Below are positions 1-14,100 of a DNA stretch of 64,000 bases, one piece after another; positions within the stretch are counted from its first letter, which is position 1, and every line of letters begins with the position of its first letter. This stretch comes from Montifringilla adamsi (lineage: Eukaryota; Chordata; Aves; Passeriformes; Passeridae): the NCBI GenBank assembly GCA_017590115.1, contig JAGGNK010006593.1, positions 615,142 to 679,141 of the forward strand, written 5' to 3'. The notes under the pieces are model-generated. The model was not told where the DNA came from. It saw only the letters and a list, made by a program, of their open reading frames with translations, and did not search any database. The translations under genes and the position numbers were made by a program.

Positions 1-3000
1 AGTAGTGTGGAGGTATGTGGAACTGAGCCCATCCCTGTGCGGAGCCATGCCAGCACTAGCCCTGTCTGGGAGTTGTGACTTTTTATGGAGCTTGTGAGGG
101 CCTCTGTTCCTGGGCAGTGAAGCATCAATTGCCAGCACTCAGAAGGATTTGACCTCAGTACTGGAAGCTAGGAATTCAGATGGTGATTGGGATGGAGGAA
201 CCACCTTTCTCAGTATGATTTTTGTAGAAGTGGTTGCAGATGGTCAGCAAAGAGTGGGAGCAGGACACAAAGTACCCTATCCTGTCTGTTTGTTCCAGGA
301 CATTTTTGCTAGTATTTTGTTTGTTTAATAACCTGAAATGAATCTCTCAAGTGCTTGTCCTGCCTCCCTTTAATCCGTGTGTAACTCTTCCATTCATAGT
401 GCCCTTTGAGAACTAAGAGACAGTAAGCAGACTAGAGGAAGATAACAGGAGTGTTGAAAGAGGAACTACTGCCCTGAAGGGAAGTTGTTAGTGGAGATCA
501 GCCTCAAAATGGAAGCTGTTCAATACATGAAATAATGCTCTGTGCTCCAAAAAGTAAGACTTCAATAGTGATATTTCCTAAAGACACAAAGCTAAGGAAG
601 CATCATCAGAGGCTGTTCAGTGTTATTCAGCAGGAAGAGCTGGGATTATTCCTTAAGGAACAGTACAAATGGGAACTGGATAGTTCAAAACTGCATGGCT
701 GTGTGCCTGAGAAATAAGCAGAAAGCTCACTGGGGGAAAGTGACAGTGGGGGGAAAACTCAGGATCTCAGAGTGATGTACAAGAGAACTGTGAGCATCTA
801 ACGTGATGTAGCCATGGAAATTATATATGTCATCCAATGTGACACATTGGACAAAGCATTTCTAGCAGAGATGGGGAAATTTTAGCATATTAAGGCATGG
901 GAGACCTTGCTTAGAAGACTGTGAACATTTCCAGTCACTCTCTGAAGGCTGTGTGCAAACTGGGTCGGGCCCAGAGAAGAAATATGGGTATGATCAAAGA
1001 AATGGAAAGCCTACCTAATGTGAAGTGATTAGAGAACTCAAATGATATGACTTTAAACACAGGCTGGATAAATGCTGACGTTAAAGCTCATTTTTGGAAC
1101 ATGAGTGAATAGGGGTGAGCTGTGCATGGAAAAAGATAAGCTGGAAATTCAGAGAATGTTCTTAAACATCAGAGGACTGAACTTGGGGAATTAATTCTGT
1201 TAGAAGACAGCAAGCAACAAGAAATGTCCAACTTTTTATAAAAACAGCAACAACTTTCTCCTTTGAAGCCATTTCCTCTTTTGGAGATGTGGCCCCTGCC
1301 TTGGGTTGCTGGCCCTGAAAAAATCAGTACTGCTGTTGTGGGCAGTGGCAGGGCTCACTGGGACACAGGGTCATCATGATGGGCTGGTGAATTCGGATGT
1401 GAGAATGTGTCTTTGACTGGCAAAACCTCACAGACTCCTGTGCCTCTGTCCTCAGTTCCCCTTGGAAAGCAGTCTCACTGTGGATCGCTTGGTGATCCCC
1501 CAGGGAAATGTGAGGGCTAAGGGCAGGCATTTCCACTGTGCTAACATATGTTTTTATCAGTCTGCTTGGATTTTTGACCCCTCGTTCAAAAGCTCCTGTA
1601 TCTGTTCCCAGTGAACAGAAAAGTTGCCGAGCGTATGTCGGTAACGATCAGCCTGCATTGATCTCTGTGTGTCAGAGAGATGATGTTTGGCCTTGAAGCA
1701 CAGGACTTGAAGGAATGGGGAATTATTTTAGTTTTCCTTTATGAGAATTTTTATGAAGTTTCATCATCTACTTTTGTTTTGGCTCCTATTTTCTGGTTCC
1801 CCCCTTGCTCCAGTTCAGCAGACCCATGCTCTTAGTTCAACTCTGACCAACATTCCTCTCTCTGGCATTTCCCAAACAGCCTGGATGGGGGGGGGGTTGC
1901 CGTGGGATTTAGATTTCTGCCACAAACAATGGATAAGCAGGGTGGAAAGACACTGAGCTGCATTCACCTTGCTCCTGAGTGGTCCTGCACATGGGAAAGA
2001 GTGAGATGTCCCTGTGGCCATGCTACAGATGTGGCCAGAATGTATATCCTAGGCATGTTCCTGCTGTTGCGTGTGCAGATAGCGAGGCACAGGTTTTCTG
2101 CTGTGATGGAGAGCTTGCTGTTGCTTGTACCACCTTCTGTTTGCTCGAGAGGCATGGGCACACTGAAGGTACTGAGGGATTGGTCAATCCTTTAGGAGGA
2201 GGTGGCAGACAGCTCCCTTTGCTGGGGTACAGCTGTAAGCTGGAGGCAGCAGCTGGGGCTGCCTGGCAGTTTCAAGGGTGGGTAGGTTGTGCCCCACACC
2301 TGAGATGATTAAATACCAGTCCTAGCATAGTGCTTGATGTCAAAGCTACAGCCCAGACAGCTGACTGGAATCTGGGGTTGAGCTGTTTCCAGTTCATGCA
2401 TCACTGGAGCAGCTTTGCAGCAAATAGGTGGGAGGCTGGGTCAGCTGGTGGGTGATTTTACTGCACAATTGTGGCAAAAATGGAATGGGTTCTTCTTGTA
2501 TGTGGGCATGTGCTAACCTTAGCAGCCAATTCCTGCATAGTATATGAAGGAAGAAGCCCATGCCCAAGACCGAAATATGTTGGGCTTTCTAACATCCAGT
2601 TGATCTATTTGTGACCTAGCTGTCGTCAGCAAGAGCTCCAGGTACGTGTACAGTTCAGTTCCAGGGTGGGTGCAACACCTGTGGCTCCTCCAGAGTGGTA
2701 AGCTTTGCTGCAACCCAGGGCTGGGAGGAGGCTGTGCCTCCTTACTGGAATTCACAGCTGGAGATTGTGTTGTGTGTTTGGTTCTGACAGCCTGGAACAT
2801 GGGGTAAGGAGGCGAGATTGCAAAAATCTTGCCCGACACCTGGGATGCTTGTGGATAGTGAGACTGATATTGATTAATAAGGAATTTTCTCCTGCCAAGT
2901 TTCCTACACTGCAGAGTGCAGGAGTCTGTGGGAAGCACGTATCCCTACCTGCCCAGGTGAAGCAAGATGGGAACCCCCGTTACTGTAGGAGCAGGCATGT

Positions 3001-5830
3001 CTTAACACCTCCATCTCTCTCACCTTTTTTCTCCAAGGAATGTAGACACCAGCCTGCAGAATCCCTGCTCCCTCCTTGCATGACAGTGTGGAGTCAGCCA
3101 TGCTCCCCTTCTTGCACTGACTCATCTCTGTGATCAAACAGAAGTCATCTCCTAGAAGACAGTCTGCAAGAAAGGGCTTTGTTCTTCCTTATTAATTAGT
3201 ACCTGAGATCTCCTGCTGCCTGCAGAGCTTTGGGACAGGCCGTCAGTTCCTAGCGCTGTTGCTGAGTGAGGCAGACTGGGGAGGGCGATGCGGCAGAGGG
3301 GTGTGTGCTGCAGAGGGTCGAGGCCATGTGAGCTTGAGATCTGGGGAGCATGCAGGATGTATTTTGGGGAGGAGGGTAAGATGTTTGTGTTGGAACAGAC
3401 ATGTAAATAGGAGTGTTTCTTTGGGATCCCCTTGTCTGCTTCACAGCTCTGTCTGATTTTAAAGAAAATACCCCCCGACTCCATCTGCTCTGGTGTGTGT
3501 GTGCCTGCTACAGCACTCGGGCATTGCTGTCAGTGAATAGGTTAATGCCAGTGTCCTGTGGCAGGGGCAGGGATGAAGGCAAGCACTCAGCCTGCCAGCA
3601 TTTATACCTCCTGGCGTCAGCATTGGCAATGCTTGTGGAGGACTGGGGAGGGCACCGAAATAGTTTCCATTCTCCTCTCTGCTGTGGGAACAAGTCTCCT
3701 GGGTAACAAATGCTCCTTGTTCTGCACAGAGCTCCACAGCTGAAACTCTCCATCTCTTTCCTCACTGTCGCTCCCTGACTGTCCCAGCTGAAGGGGCCGG
3801 AGATATCTGCTTGAGCCTGCCTTAATTAACACTGACAGTACAATGGGACTGGCCATACGGGGGTCCTGGGGCTGCACATTAATGGGAGCACAGTAAATAG
3901 TTTCATTTACAGCAGCTTGGCTGGAGCAGAGCCTGCCAGGACTGGCTTTCTGCTTGCTGCAATGGCCAGGCATGGATGTAGGTCCCTCACTCCTGCATCC
4001 TCCTAGGGGCTTGTCCCTGCCTCTTGAACAGGATCAGCTGGTGGAATGGATCCCAAGAATCCCAGGAAAGGCAGGCAGTGGGCTGGGGAGCAGACAGTGC
4101 TGCTGATTTTACCAATACATTGACTTCTTGGGAAGGACCTGACCTGTGGAGCCTGACCTCTGGGACTGGTGGAGGGATCATTAACTGTGGTTTGGAGGTG
4201 AGTAATGGAGCTGCATCTGTGATGCTGGCTCCAGTGCATTGCAAACAGTCTGCACAGCCTACAGCCCAAGGCCCTTTATCTTTTCCCAGTGAAATGGTCT
4301 CTGTGCTGCGGGGAATCCTGGACTCCTGCCTCTGAAGCCCTTGCTAGGAACCACCCCCCAGCCCCATGGTTTTGTGGCAGAAATATGATTTAAATGTTTC
4401 TTGAAGATACATTTTAAAAGTTTGTAGTATTCTTGGATCTGAGATAATTGGCAGCCACTTCCAGTAATAAGTCTAACACTTTTCTGTCATAGCTTTTTAT
4501 GTCATAGCTTTTTTAATTTGACCTCTCCAGAGGCAGAAGCTTCTGTAAAGTTTTATATTGTCTGGGTTGTTGTATTTGTGTTACTTGTTTGCTGCTTTGT
4601 GTACATCACAGCATAAAGTAAAAAGTACTCAGCCATGTGGCAGTTCTTAATTTCTTAGAATTTTGTGTCCATGTAAAAATTTTACCCCTTCTCCATCTTG
4701 CTCTGATCTACTCACTTCCCACAGAGCCTCAGTTTAGGAGGCTGGGGCTCACAGGTTTTGCTTTTTTCTGTGTGGGTGCTCCTGGGCTGTGCTTGGCTCT
4801 ACACAGGGCTGTAGGCACAGGGCTGGATGAGAAAGGGCAGTAATGTGAGTGGTCCCTCCAGGATGGATGCTGCTGCAATGCTAGAAATACCTGCCCTGGC
4901 AGAGCACAGGCCAGAGCACAGCTGACTTTCTGGGGTGTGTGGTTATGCCCCAATGGGTATAAAAGCAAAAGTAGCCACATTTGTCCCTTGCACAGCTACT
5001 GTGCCCTGTCAGGAGCTGCACTACTCTGCCTGTGGAGCAAGTTCCATCACCCCTTCTCACCAGCTGCTGTGGAAAGGCAGATACGGAAAAATCCTTCCAG
5101 ACAGCAAGAGAGCCTGAGCTTTGCAGGTGGTGACCCCCTTTTTCAGGTAGGAAGGTCTGCTGTGGGTTGCGAGATGCTGGGATCTGGCCCAGATCATGGG
5201 GGCAGCACTTTAATCACAAACTGCAGGTAAGAGTTGGTGGGACCTTGATTTGAGGTCCCCTGTGAGAGCAGGGACTGCAGACATCCTGTCCCTGGCAGGG
5301 GGTTCAGCACTGTGGGATCTGGTGGTGGTTGCATCTTGCTCTGGCAGTGGCTGCATTTCAGGGATGCTGTATAGATACTGTTGATGAAGCTGTCTAGGGC
5401 AAGGCAGTACAGAAATTTAAAGAAGTTTCAGGAAGCTTCTTGCAGCCTTCCCATCCTCCTCCTATTATGCATTGCTTTGCAGACTGCCATTTTATGTCCA
5501 AGGTTTCTAGCTGCCATTATCAACAGTAGGAACACTCCAGTCCCTTTTGCTTTCCTTTGCAAAGACAGGGTGAAGAGATCAGGCAGCCTGCAAGCACACG
5601 ACATCCGAAATCCAGTCTCATCACAAAATAGGATGCTGCAGCTTTATTTTATGGCACAGGTTTCGATCTTTTTATTTCTCCTAATGCTGCCTACCTGATT
5701 TCCCTGTTCCTGTAAGAATCAGTCCTCCATCATCCCCTCCTTTTCTGCTCCCTCCCATCCTCTGCCTTGTCTGAGGTTCCACAGGGACTGATTGCGAGCT
5801 GAAGTGGCAGTGCTGTGGGCATGCTTGCTC
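1..5830. other. non-coding 5' flank or intron, no gene recognised
   Basis: I see only short, unrelated open frames without recognisable domains, and no convincing exon with splice sites. A run of ten G sits near 1,887. The stretch lies far upstream of the RUSC2 start codon and could be intergenic DNA or part of a long RUSC2 first intron; the sequence alone does not decide. Confidence 0.5.
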
Positions 5831-5850
5831 CTTCACACGCAGCAACGTCA

Positions 5851-5881
5851 CAGCAGCAGCACCAGCAGCAGCAGCAGGAGC
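5851..5881. repeat. short CAG-type triplet tract
   Basis: An imperfect run of CAG triplets, with one CAC interruption, lies just upstream of the candidate RUSC2 first exon. It is not in a supported coding frame. Confidence 0.6.
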
Positions 5882-5977
5882 ATCGGAGATGTGATTGCGC
5901 AGACCCTCTGCATTGCCAGGGATGCAGCTGTGAATTAAAAAAAAAAAAAATCAGAAAAAAAAATTGACTCTGTGTTT

Positions 5978-6090
5978 CCCACAGCATCCTGGTGAGAGAG
6001 CACGGAGCCTTCTGGAATCTGGGTGCTCAGGAGTGCCGGAGCAGAGTGTGTTCGCTGACAGGAGACGGGGGACGGAGGATCTGTGGAAAG
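5978..6090 (+). promoter_or_regulatory. possible non-coding first exon / promoter zone of RUSC2
   Basis: A stretch ending in a good splice donor (AAAG followed by GTGAGAT at 6,087-6,097) is followed by a locally CpG-richer block to about 6,560. An ACGTCA-type CRE-like hexamer (5,844-5,850) and the CAG tract lie just upstream. RUSC2 genes commonly have an upstream non-coding exon separated by a long intron, so this is a reasonable candidate. No transcript evidence is available, and the start of this exon is a guess. Confidence 0.2.
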
Positions 6091-6599
6091 GTGAGATGGA
6101 TGAATTATCGGGGTGGGTGTCAGCTGTGCTGTTGGTTTTCAGGCCGCTCGGTGGCCGGTTTGTCTTTGCGGAGGATGCCAGCTAGCCGATGAAGCTTAAG
6201 GATTTTAGGGCTGCTTTGTCTCTTCAGAGGCTGCATTGCTTTGGAGCTGGCTGTGGCTGTCGTGGATGTGCGCGAGCGAGGAGGCTGTGGCTGCTGCGCA
6301 GAATGTGTGTTTGTCCATTGTAGCTGTGAAATAGCAGCTGTCATGTCCGGGGCTGGCTGTGCAGAGGCGAGTCGTGCTTCGCCCTGGCAGTGCCTCCGCA
6401 CAGCTCTCCATTGTGCCTGCCATGACAGCCGAGCCCACACGGATTGTTGTGGTCCCTCCAGCTACCATGCTCTCCCTGCATCCCTGGCAGCGATGCTGCT
6501 GTGCAGCTCAAAAGCTGTTTTGACAGACAGCGCTTCCATGAAAAGACAGAGACAAAGGGCTCAGACAGAGGAAAGGTTGCTGTCACTGTGGCTTTTGCC

Positions 6600-9500
6600 T
6601 TCTTTTTTCGGCTTTTTTTTGCCCCCCTTCTTTTTTCCCTCCCCTAAATACTGGTAAATCATTTGTTCAGAAGGCATTAGGGTAAATATCATGGTATGTA
6701 AAACGCTGTCCTTTCTGCTAATCGATACATGGGCTCTGTGAAGGCTGGAGTCCTTTGTGTTGCCAGGGTGTGTCTGTGCTGGCTGTGTAAATGGATGCAT
6801 TCTCCCTGTCTCTCTTCACAGATCAGATGAGAAAGGTTATCTAGGAATGGAGGAATTACTGCTTTTAATTACTGAAATGAGGGGTCCGGGCTGGGTACCA
6901 GTTACTGGAGCTTAATTACATGGTCTTGTTTAGCCAAATTCCTCTTTTCCCTCCCTGCCTTCCTTCTTCTTCCTCCCTCCCCCACCCTCTGCACAAATCC
7001 TTCCATTAAATTGCCTCTGCAAATAGGAGAAGGGCTTGAACAAAGAGAAGGATAGATGTGGGATAGGGATATAAATGCTGGAGGGGCAATGTTCAGCATG
7101 ACAGTGAGAACAATAAAGCAAAAAATATAAAAGAATGAGATTTTGGTATATGTGTTAAAGTGACGTGGCTGTAGGGGAATGTGCAAATGGGAATGTCATA
7201 ACAAAAGGAGATAATCGAATAGCAGATCCAGTCTTTTGTAGTTATGGAAAATGCTGAGCTTGTGGGGTTGCAATTGCAGGATTTTGGGCAAATCTGAAGT
7301 AAATGAGAGTCACAGAGTAACATGTCATACAAGGTGTGGATTGATGTGTGTCATAAAGGTGTACCAAGAGTACACGGGAAGTAGAGATCTGTATTTTTAT
7401 CTCCACACACCTGCAGCCTTTTATACCATTGTTGCTAAAGAGTGAGCTTGGCAGGTCTTACCTATTTACAAAAATTTTTTTCCCATTTGCCAGTGACCCA
7501 AGAATAATTCAGACAAAGCTTTTTAGGCCTATAAAGAGCAACAGGATGACAGGAAAAAATGTAGATAAAATGGTAGATGTTTAGCAGAGCTGCAGAGGAA
7601 CTGTAGAAGGAGGAGGCAGATGAGAGGCATTGCAGAGCTGGGGGAGCAGGAGGTTTCGGTCAGAGACCAGTGAAAGAGTGCATAGAGGGGAAATTCAGGG
7701 CTGTCATTGTCAGGGAATGCAAATGTGTTGTTTCTGTTGTCATTCTCCAGCCTCTCACTGTGTTCCCCGAGATGCTCAGTGCTGTGTGCAGCCCTGCAGG
7801 GTTTGTGGGGGTGGGGGTGATCCTCAGCACAGCCTTTTCTGCAGTAGTTCTCTGGAGGAACCATTTTGATGCTGCAGGTTCTCATTTGGTTGCTTCTTCT
7901 CTGTCCCTGTGGAGTGACAAGGCTCCACAGCCTTTATACCCGGTGATGAAGGCAAACCCAGAGTTTCAGTGCAGGGTGCCAGGTGAGGAGGAGAGGGCTT
8001 CCAGCAAAATCTCAAAGTGGCGTATTGCCTTCTTGCAGATCGATGGCAAAAATGCCCAGGAAGCAACATAAGGCTTCCTGAACTGCAGCTCCTTCTCACC
8101 CTTGTCTTGCTCTTGGACGTGGGAAAACCTCTCTGTGTCTCCCAGAATCCGCCCCTTTCAGGCTGATAGGGGCAGGGAGCAGGATGTCTCCTGCAGGTGT
8201 GCACCGGACTGGTTTGTGGTGCTGCTGCAGAGCAGGTTCCTATGGGAGATGGGTGGTGGGTAACAACAGCATGGCTGTGTGCAGCACATCACGGGCTGGA
8301 GGACGGGATGTGCAACAGAATGTACAGGACACACATACCTGCATCAGCATGTGGAAGAAAACTCAAGCATATATGGTTTGTGTGTACAATGCCTGCCTAA
8401 AGGAATAAAAAGAAGGTGATGCAGCCTCCTCTGTGTGGGGTGGGAATGTCCCCAGGGCACACAGGCTGTGCCTGGCTAGTAGGTACCACTCTTACAAGAG
8501 CATCTGTTAAGCAGTGAGAGTGCACAGCTAATCTCTGCCTTCAGACGCTTGAAAGATGGGCAAGAGGTTCTGGTGACTGGAGCTGACTGAAATCATCCAC
8601 AGGACTGTGTCTTCCTCACTGCATCAATGCAGATGATGGAGATAAAGTGCAGCTGGATCTCTAGATACAAGAGACCTGGACCTGCATTGCAGAAAGTGCA
8701 GGTGGCCCAGGAGAATATGTTGTGAACTCAGGAATGGTCTGCCCACAGCTCCATTACTGCCTGTCAGGTGTCTGAGGCTGTTTGAGCAAATGAAGAACAA
8801 ATTTTTAATCCCAGACATCTTCATTTTCTTCGAGTCTGATGTTCCTGGTGAGTCACGATCTCACTCTGGTGTGGTTTCTGATACCCAGACAATACTCTGA
8901 CTTTTGCAACCCCTTCTTCTGCTTTGCCCTTGTTTTTAATTTATTTCCCTGTCTTATTTTTCTTTTCTAGTGTTTTCTGAAACACTTATGTAATAGTAAG
9001 GGCAGGTTGATAAATCTGACATGGGTCACTTTCCCTGCCTTTGCAGAACAGCTAAAGACTTTTACCTTTAATATTTGTCAGCCACATGGTTTCACCTTTT
9101 TCCTCTCTTTTCTAATGGGTATTTTTATCAATAGTGCAGTTGCCAGCTGGGATCAACCAGCTATTCTTTCATTGTTCAGGATCAAGAATATCCTGTCCTT
9201 CTGACTTGAGTGCTTTCATCTTTTTGAATTTGTTTCCAGTCAAAAGCTCATTTCCTTTCCTGCACCTTCTTCCCCCTGTATTATCCAACCTGTCATTGCT
9301 GCAGCTTCAATATTTGTTTTGCCAAAACAGCACTGAAGGTGCTGTTTTTCTTACCACTAATATCCTTGTTGGTGTGGTTACTCATTCAGATTGATCAGGA
9401 GCCTTCCTCTTCTAATCTCCTCATCTTTCTTGGTGAGTCTAGATTTCTTTTTAACTTAAATTCAAAGTATTTTCTGCAGTACTTCTCCAAGCTGTTTGTT

Positions 9501-12500
9501 CTTGTTGGCATTATAACTGTTTGCTCTGATGCGCCAGAGATCTGCTCTTTAAAAATTAAAAAGGTTTCATTACAGTTCTGTTTGCTTTTTACCATTCTGT
9601 TTAATATAAACTGGGTCAGCTTGAGACGTTCAGTCCAAAGCAACTTCTCTTTCATGGGCGCTGGGTGGAAACTCATCTCAGTGGGCACGGTTCTGATAGC
9701 TGAACCCAAAAAAAGTAAATCCACAGTAAGAGATGTGGAGATCTCTGCTGGTACTTGAGAGGTGGAGGATTGGAGGTAGAGGTACCTTCCTGTCAGCTGT
9801 GGAATCAAGGCCCACACTGCACAAGATTTCCATGCTTGTGGAAACCATTGGAATCTGACTGGTAGTGGAAAACATCACTTCTCTTATACCTGTGCTGCTT
9901 CATGGGCAGTGTTCTGACGTGGATAAAGTGCTTCTGGCTGGCCAGTCCATAAGCCCAAAAGAGCCAGAAGCCCACCAACATGTTCCAGCTGTGTGAGAGG
10001 CTGCGGGATAAGGCTTGAAGAAGCTGAGATATATTGGCTGGCAGGGGGTGAAATCCTTAGCAATGATCAATGACAGCTGTACTGGTAACAAACCTTAGCA
10101 GGGATTTGCCATTATTGTTATTATTTGCCAAGCAGGTTCCCTGCATCCCCTCACATCTCAAAGTTGCTTACTCTCCAATAAGAAAGAAATGGGTTGTCAC
10201 CTCTGGTCTCTGATTCTGCTTCAGTTTTCTCTCTTGATGAAAATTATTTGAAATATTTCTTTTGTGAAAAAAGTGGGTCAAAGCCACAACATACCTGTTG
10301 ATATGAGCACAAAAGCAGGCTGGCCCACAAGCTGTCTTCTCACCATGGTTGTGTTGCAGCCTCAGGATCATGTAGACAGTATTTTTTTCTACCCCTCATA
10401 CGCATGCAAGTACTTTTTACTGGGCAAGGCTGATGGTTGCTGAATTTAAAGGTAGTGGGATAAAAAACGCAACCAAAACCCACTGTGTTTGTTAAATGCT
10501 GTAAATGGGATGGAGGGAGAAGGCAGAGCTGTAATGTCAGTGGGTGGCCATAATGTGGCTGATAGCAACTTCTTGCTCAGGCTCAAGCTCCGAGTTTGGA
10601 CTCCTGCAAAAGAGACCATGTATTGGTTTTTGGGCAGTGCTGAGGCTGTGGGGCTGGCAGTACCTTTGGGTGATAAATAATCAATATTTGAGTCATATTA
10701 GCAATGCTTTGTACCGACCCTTGGCAAGTGATAGGAAACTAGCCTTGCCACCAAGCTGCCACTCTGTGCTCTGACACAAAATGCTCTCTGGAAGCAGAGA
10801 ATAAGTGTCACTGTTATGTTTTTGGAGCAGTGTCAGAGACATCTCATGGTGTATGAATGTTAGCAGTTCCTTTTGGGAAGAAGTGAGTTTCTGCTCTGGG
10901 AGTTGTAGGGAAAAAAAATTCAATTAGAGCCTGTATGGAAAACCCTAGCAAATATCAGGTGTTCAGCTGATGCTTTCCTCAGACCCTCTGTTACCTCAGA
11001 CTGGAGTCCTTGCTCCCTACCCAGTTATACTAATCTCATCAGTTTGACTCCAGAACCTCACCTTATTCTTTATGAACTCACAGTAGCTGGCATTGCTTCT
11101 GGAAGAACATGCCCTAAATCCTTTCAGTGGGCTCTTCCCTGCTGTGGCCTGCCTGCGCTGGTGCAGGACCAGCCACACAGCTACTTTGCCTCCTTTTGCC
11201 TATAGGCCCAATTCACCTGGGCTGTTCAGCAAGATAACTTCTTTTGGTCCCTCTCTGGGGTTCGCATGGCAAAGAGCAGGGATGTGTGTCTCCGGCTTCA
11301 TTGTCATGTGTAAGCCCCTGTGTAAGCTCAGATGGCATAACTGTAGTCCCAGATGCCCTTCTTAGCAGGGAGAATGACCTGTCTTGATTATTGTGCTAGT
11401 GCAATTTTCTGCTCTTAGCAGACAGGTTCATTACAGTGTTTGCTTACATGGTGTTTTTCCCTGTAGTCCCAGCCTCAAACCTTTTCCAGTAACTCAGGTG
11501 GCAGAATGATAAGCCCACACAAGGAGAAGATCCAGTGGGAGGAGTAAATATTTCATATCTCTGGTCCCAAGATGCTGTTGGCCCATATAGTGTATCTTCC
11601 TTGGTTCCTTAATTCATTCTGATGATTGGTACCTGGAGTGACACATCTGCTGGGGGTTAGGCTTACTCTGGTCGACCTCTCCTTCACCACTTGGTCTCCT
11701 GTGGGTTGCTGTTGTGGCCTCTAAGGGGTTTCTTGCCCAACTGTGTCTTAACCTGAGCAGTGATTGTAGCTCCCTTCAGAAATCCAGCAAGAGGATTTCA
11801 GCATGCACCTGCACTTAACCATTTCCTACTGGCAGCAAGCTGTCCACAGTCAGTGGCATCTGGAGGAGATTTGTCCTCCAACTGCAGGTTGTAGTGCTTG
11901 GAATGTTTTTGAAGAGAGCATTGTCCTTACACAGATGTCTCCTCCACTTTCAGCCCCTTGTAATATGCCTCATTTTCATTTCCATAGGCCCTTGCTATTT
12001 ATAATTACAGTATAAAGCACTCTGAAGGCGGTGAGTGCTTGTTACAGTAAGCCTGACAGCCTGGTTGTTCCCATGTGCTCCTCAGAGTGGCTGGTTTTGG
12101 CGGAGCACTGGCTCAGAGGAGAGGTGAGGCAGCGTGGAGCACAGGGTGACCTCAGGCATCCCTGACCCTGGTGAGGAGGTCTAGCCAGTTTGTAGCACGG
12201 CAGGAGAGGAGGAGGGGGGAAGCTGCAAGGAAACAGGTGTGTCCTGGCACTGACAGGCAGTGGCATGGGGGTGGTTAGTGCACAAAGGTGGCAGTGCTCC
12301 AGCCATGGCCATTCAGTTTATGCTTGGCCATATCTGCTTGAGACACCAGCAGTCATTTTTGATCCTCTGGGGTTTCTGTGATCTCCAGTTTTCTTGGTGA
12401 ATTTTGATTCTCTGGGGTTTCTGTACTCTCCGGTTTTCTTGGTGACTTTTCAAAAGTTTCAGGGACTCCGTAGAGTATTTCCATCTCTGTAACTCTGAAC

Positions 12501-13950
12501 TCTCCCAGGCTTTGTGCTGGCAACATGATTTGGTACCCCAAGGTAGAGAAAAACCCCAAACTGAAATGATGCATTTGTAATTGTCCCAGAGGCACTGAGA
12601 GGTGATTCTGCTCTGTACCAGAGCACATTCAATAGCCAGGATTTTGGTTCAGTGCCTTGTTTCTGCTTTCCCCTTGGCAAGAGTTGAGGTTGAAAAGAAA
12701 AACCACAACAACTTCTCGGCCTGCCCATCAAAATGAAAGGGGAATGTTTTTTCAAGGGTTGCCACTAGACCTCACTGCTTTAGTGAAGCAAATTCACAAT
12801 GGAGAAATATCCCCCAGCCCAGACCATAGTAAGATTTTGAGGACCCTTTTACCTCTTGAAGGACCTCAAAGACAAATTGCATGTTGACGTGCTGAGAATT
12901 TATGCAGCCTGAGAGAGCAAGCTCCAAAACCCACACTCTAGAGACAAGGGAAAACCAACTGCTTTCCTCAGAGAACAGATATGTTTAAAAAAATCCTCTG
13001 ATTTCTCCTAGGCCAGTCTTGTAAATCTTGACGTTTTTTAGCTTGATGGTAAATTACATAAGTGCATGTAAGAGAAGATAGTCACAAAAGTACACTTTGT
13101 CAGATTGCAAATTACTGAACTGATGAAATGCATTCCAGCTCATTAAACTGATGTCATTAAACTGCAAAAAGTAACTGATTGTCACCCTGGTCATAAGCGA
13201 CGTTACCTGGCAGGCATGTACGTATGGATGTTAAGGTACATAAGAAATGGAATGGAAGATTATTTTACTGCTTCTAATCCCACTGCCAGTTGGAAAACTG
13301 TGTGAAATTAGTCACCCCAGCTCAGAAGCATGAATGCATAGCTGGAGGGATTTGTGAAACTGCCTAGGAAACTGAAAAAGCCTCTGGAAAATGTTCCTAA
13401 GAGGAGAGATTGAAAAATTTGAAGTTACTTGTGGTAAATGGGAAACTGTGGGGTTTGTGATATGAAATACTGAACAATCTAGAGAAAGAAAATAGTGATT
13501 TATGAGGTGCTCTGATTGTAATGTGATAGCACTCCAGGAAATTAAGGAGGATTATTTGAAACTGATAATATGAATACTTTTCACATACTGTGATTAATTA
13601 GTCTGTGAATCTTGCTTTCAAACTTCAAAGCCCAGCAGTATTCCCAAATGGCTTGGCATTCTTGTGAATAAGACTACCCCGTGTATTTATAGTACATGTT
13701 CAGAAGTTGCAGAGCTTTAAAACCTTGTGGTTTTGTTAAGGCCCATCTCAGTGCAAGGGCTTAACACAGGCAAATGTTTGTCTCAGCTGCATGTCTTCTC
13801 TGAGACTAATGGTCCAGAATGGATGCAACAGCTTCAAGAATGAAGATGTTCAAATGTGAACGTGTCCTATCTGCAAAGATCTGTGAGCCTGCAGTCTTGA
13901 AGTGTCTCCTCAGTTCTCTCAAATACCCTTGCAGTGATTAAAAGCAGACT
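6600..13950. other. non-coding stretch, no gene recognised
   Basis: Only short frames lacking domain signatures are present. AT-rich segments (for example 8,900-9,600) and a two-copy 45 bp tandem repeat near 12,361 are the only structures I can point to. Probably RUSC2 intron 1 or 5' flank. Confidence 0.45.
12361..12450. repeat. two-copy 45 bp tandem repeat
   Basis: Two adjacent 45 bp units (12,361-12,405 and 12,406-12,450) share most positions. The period is a multiple of three, so on the - strand a 91-codon frame reads through both as a 15-residue repeat rich in P, E, T and S. There is no other sign that it is translated. Confidence 0.65.
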
Positions 13951-13957
13951 GCTCACA

Positions 13958-14100
13958 AAATCGCAGGATGGTTTGGGTTGGAAAGGACCGTGGATTTCCC
14001 ATCTTATTCCACGCCCCTCCATGGGCAGGGACTCTCCCACTAGACCAGGTTGCTCAAAGCCCCATCCAACCTGGCCATCCTTTCAGTAGACTTGGTGGGT
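13958..14100 (-). mobile_element. CR1 LINE 3' fragment
   Basis: The + strand shows the reverse complement of the familiar CR1 3' end: an 'aggatggtttgggttgga' start, then the conserved text on accented lines such as tagaccaggttgctcaaagc. Orientation is therefore -. Only the 3' tail is kept, with no reverse transcriptase. Confidence 0.85.
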
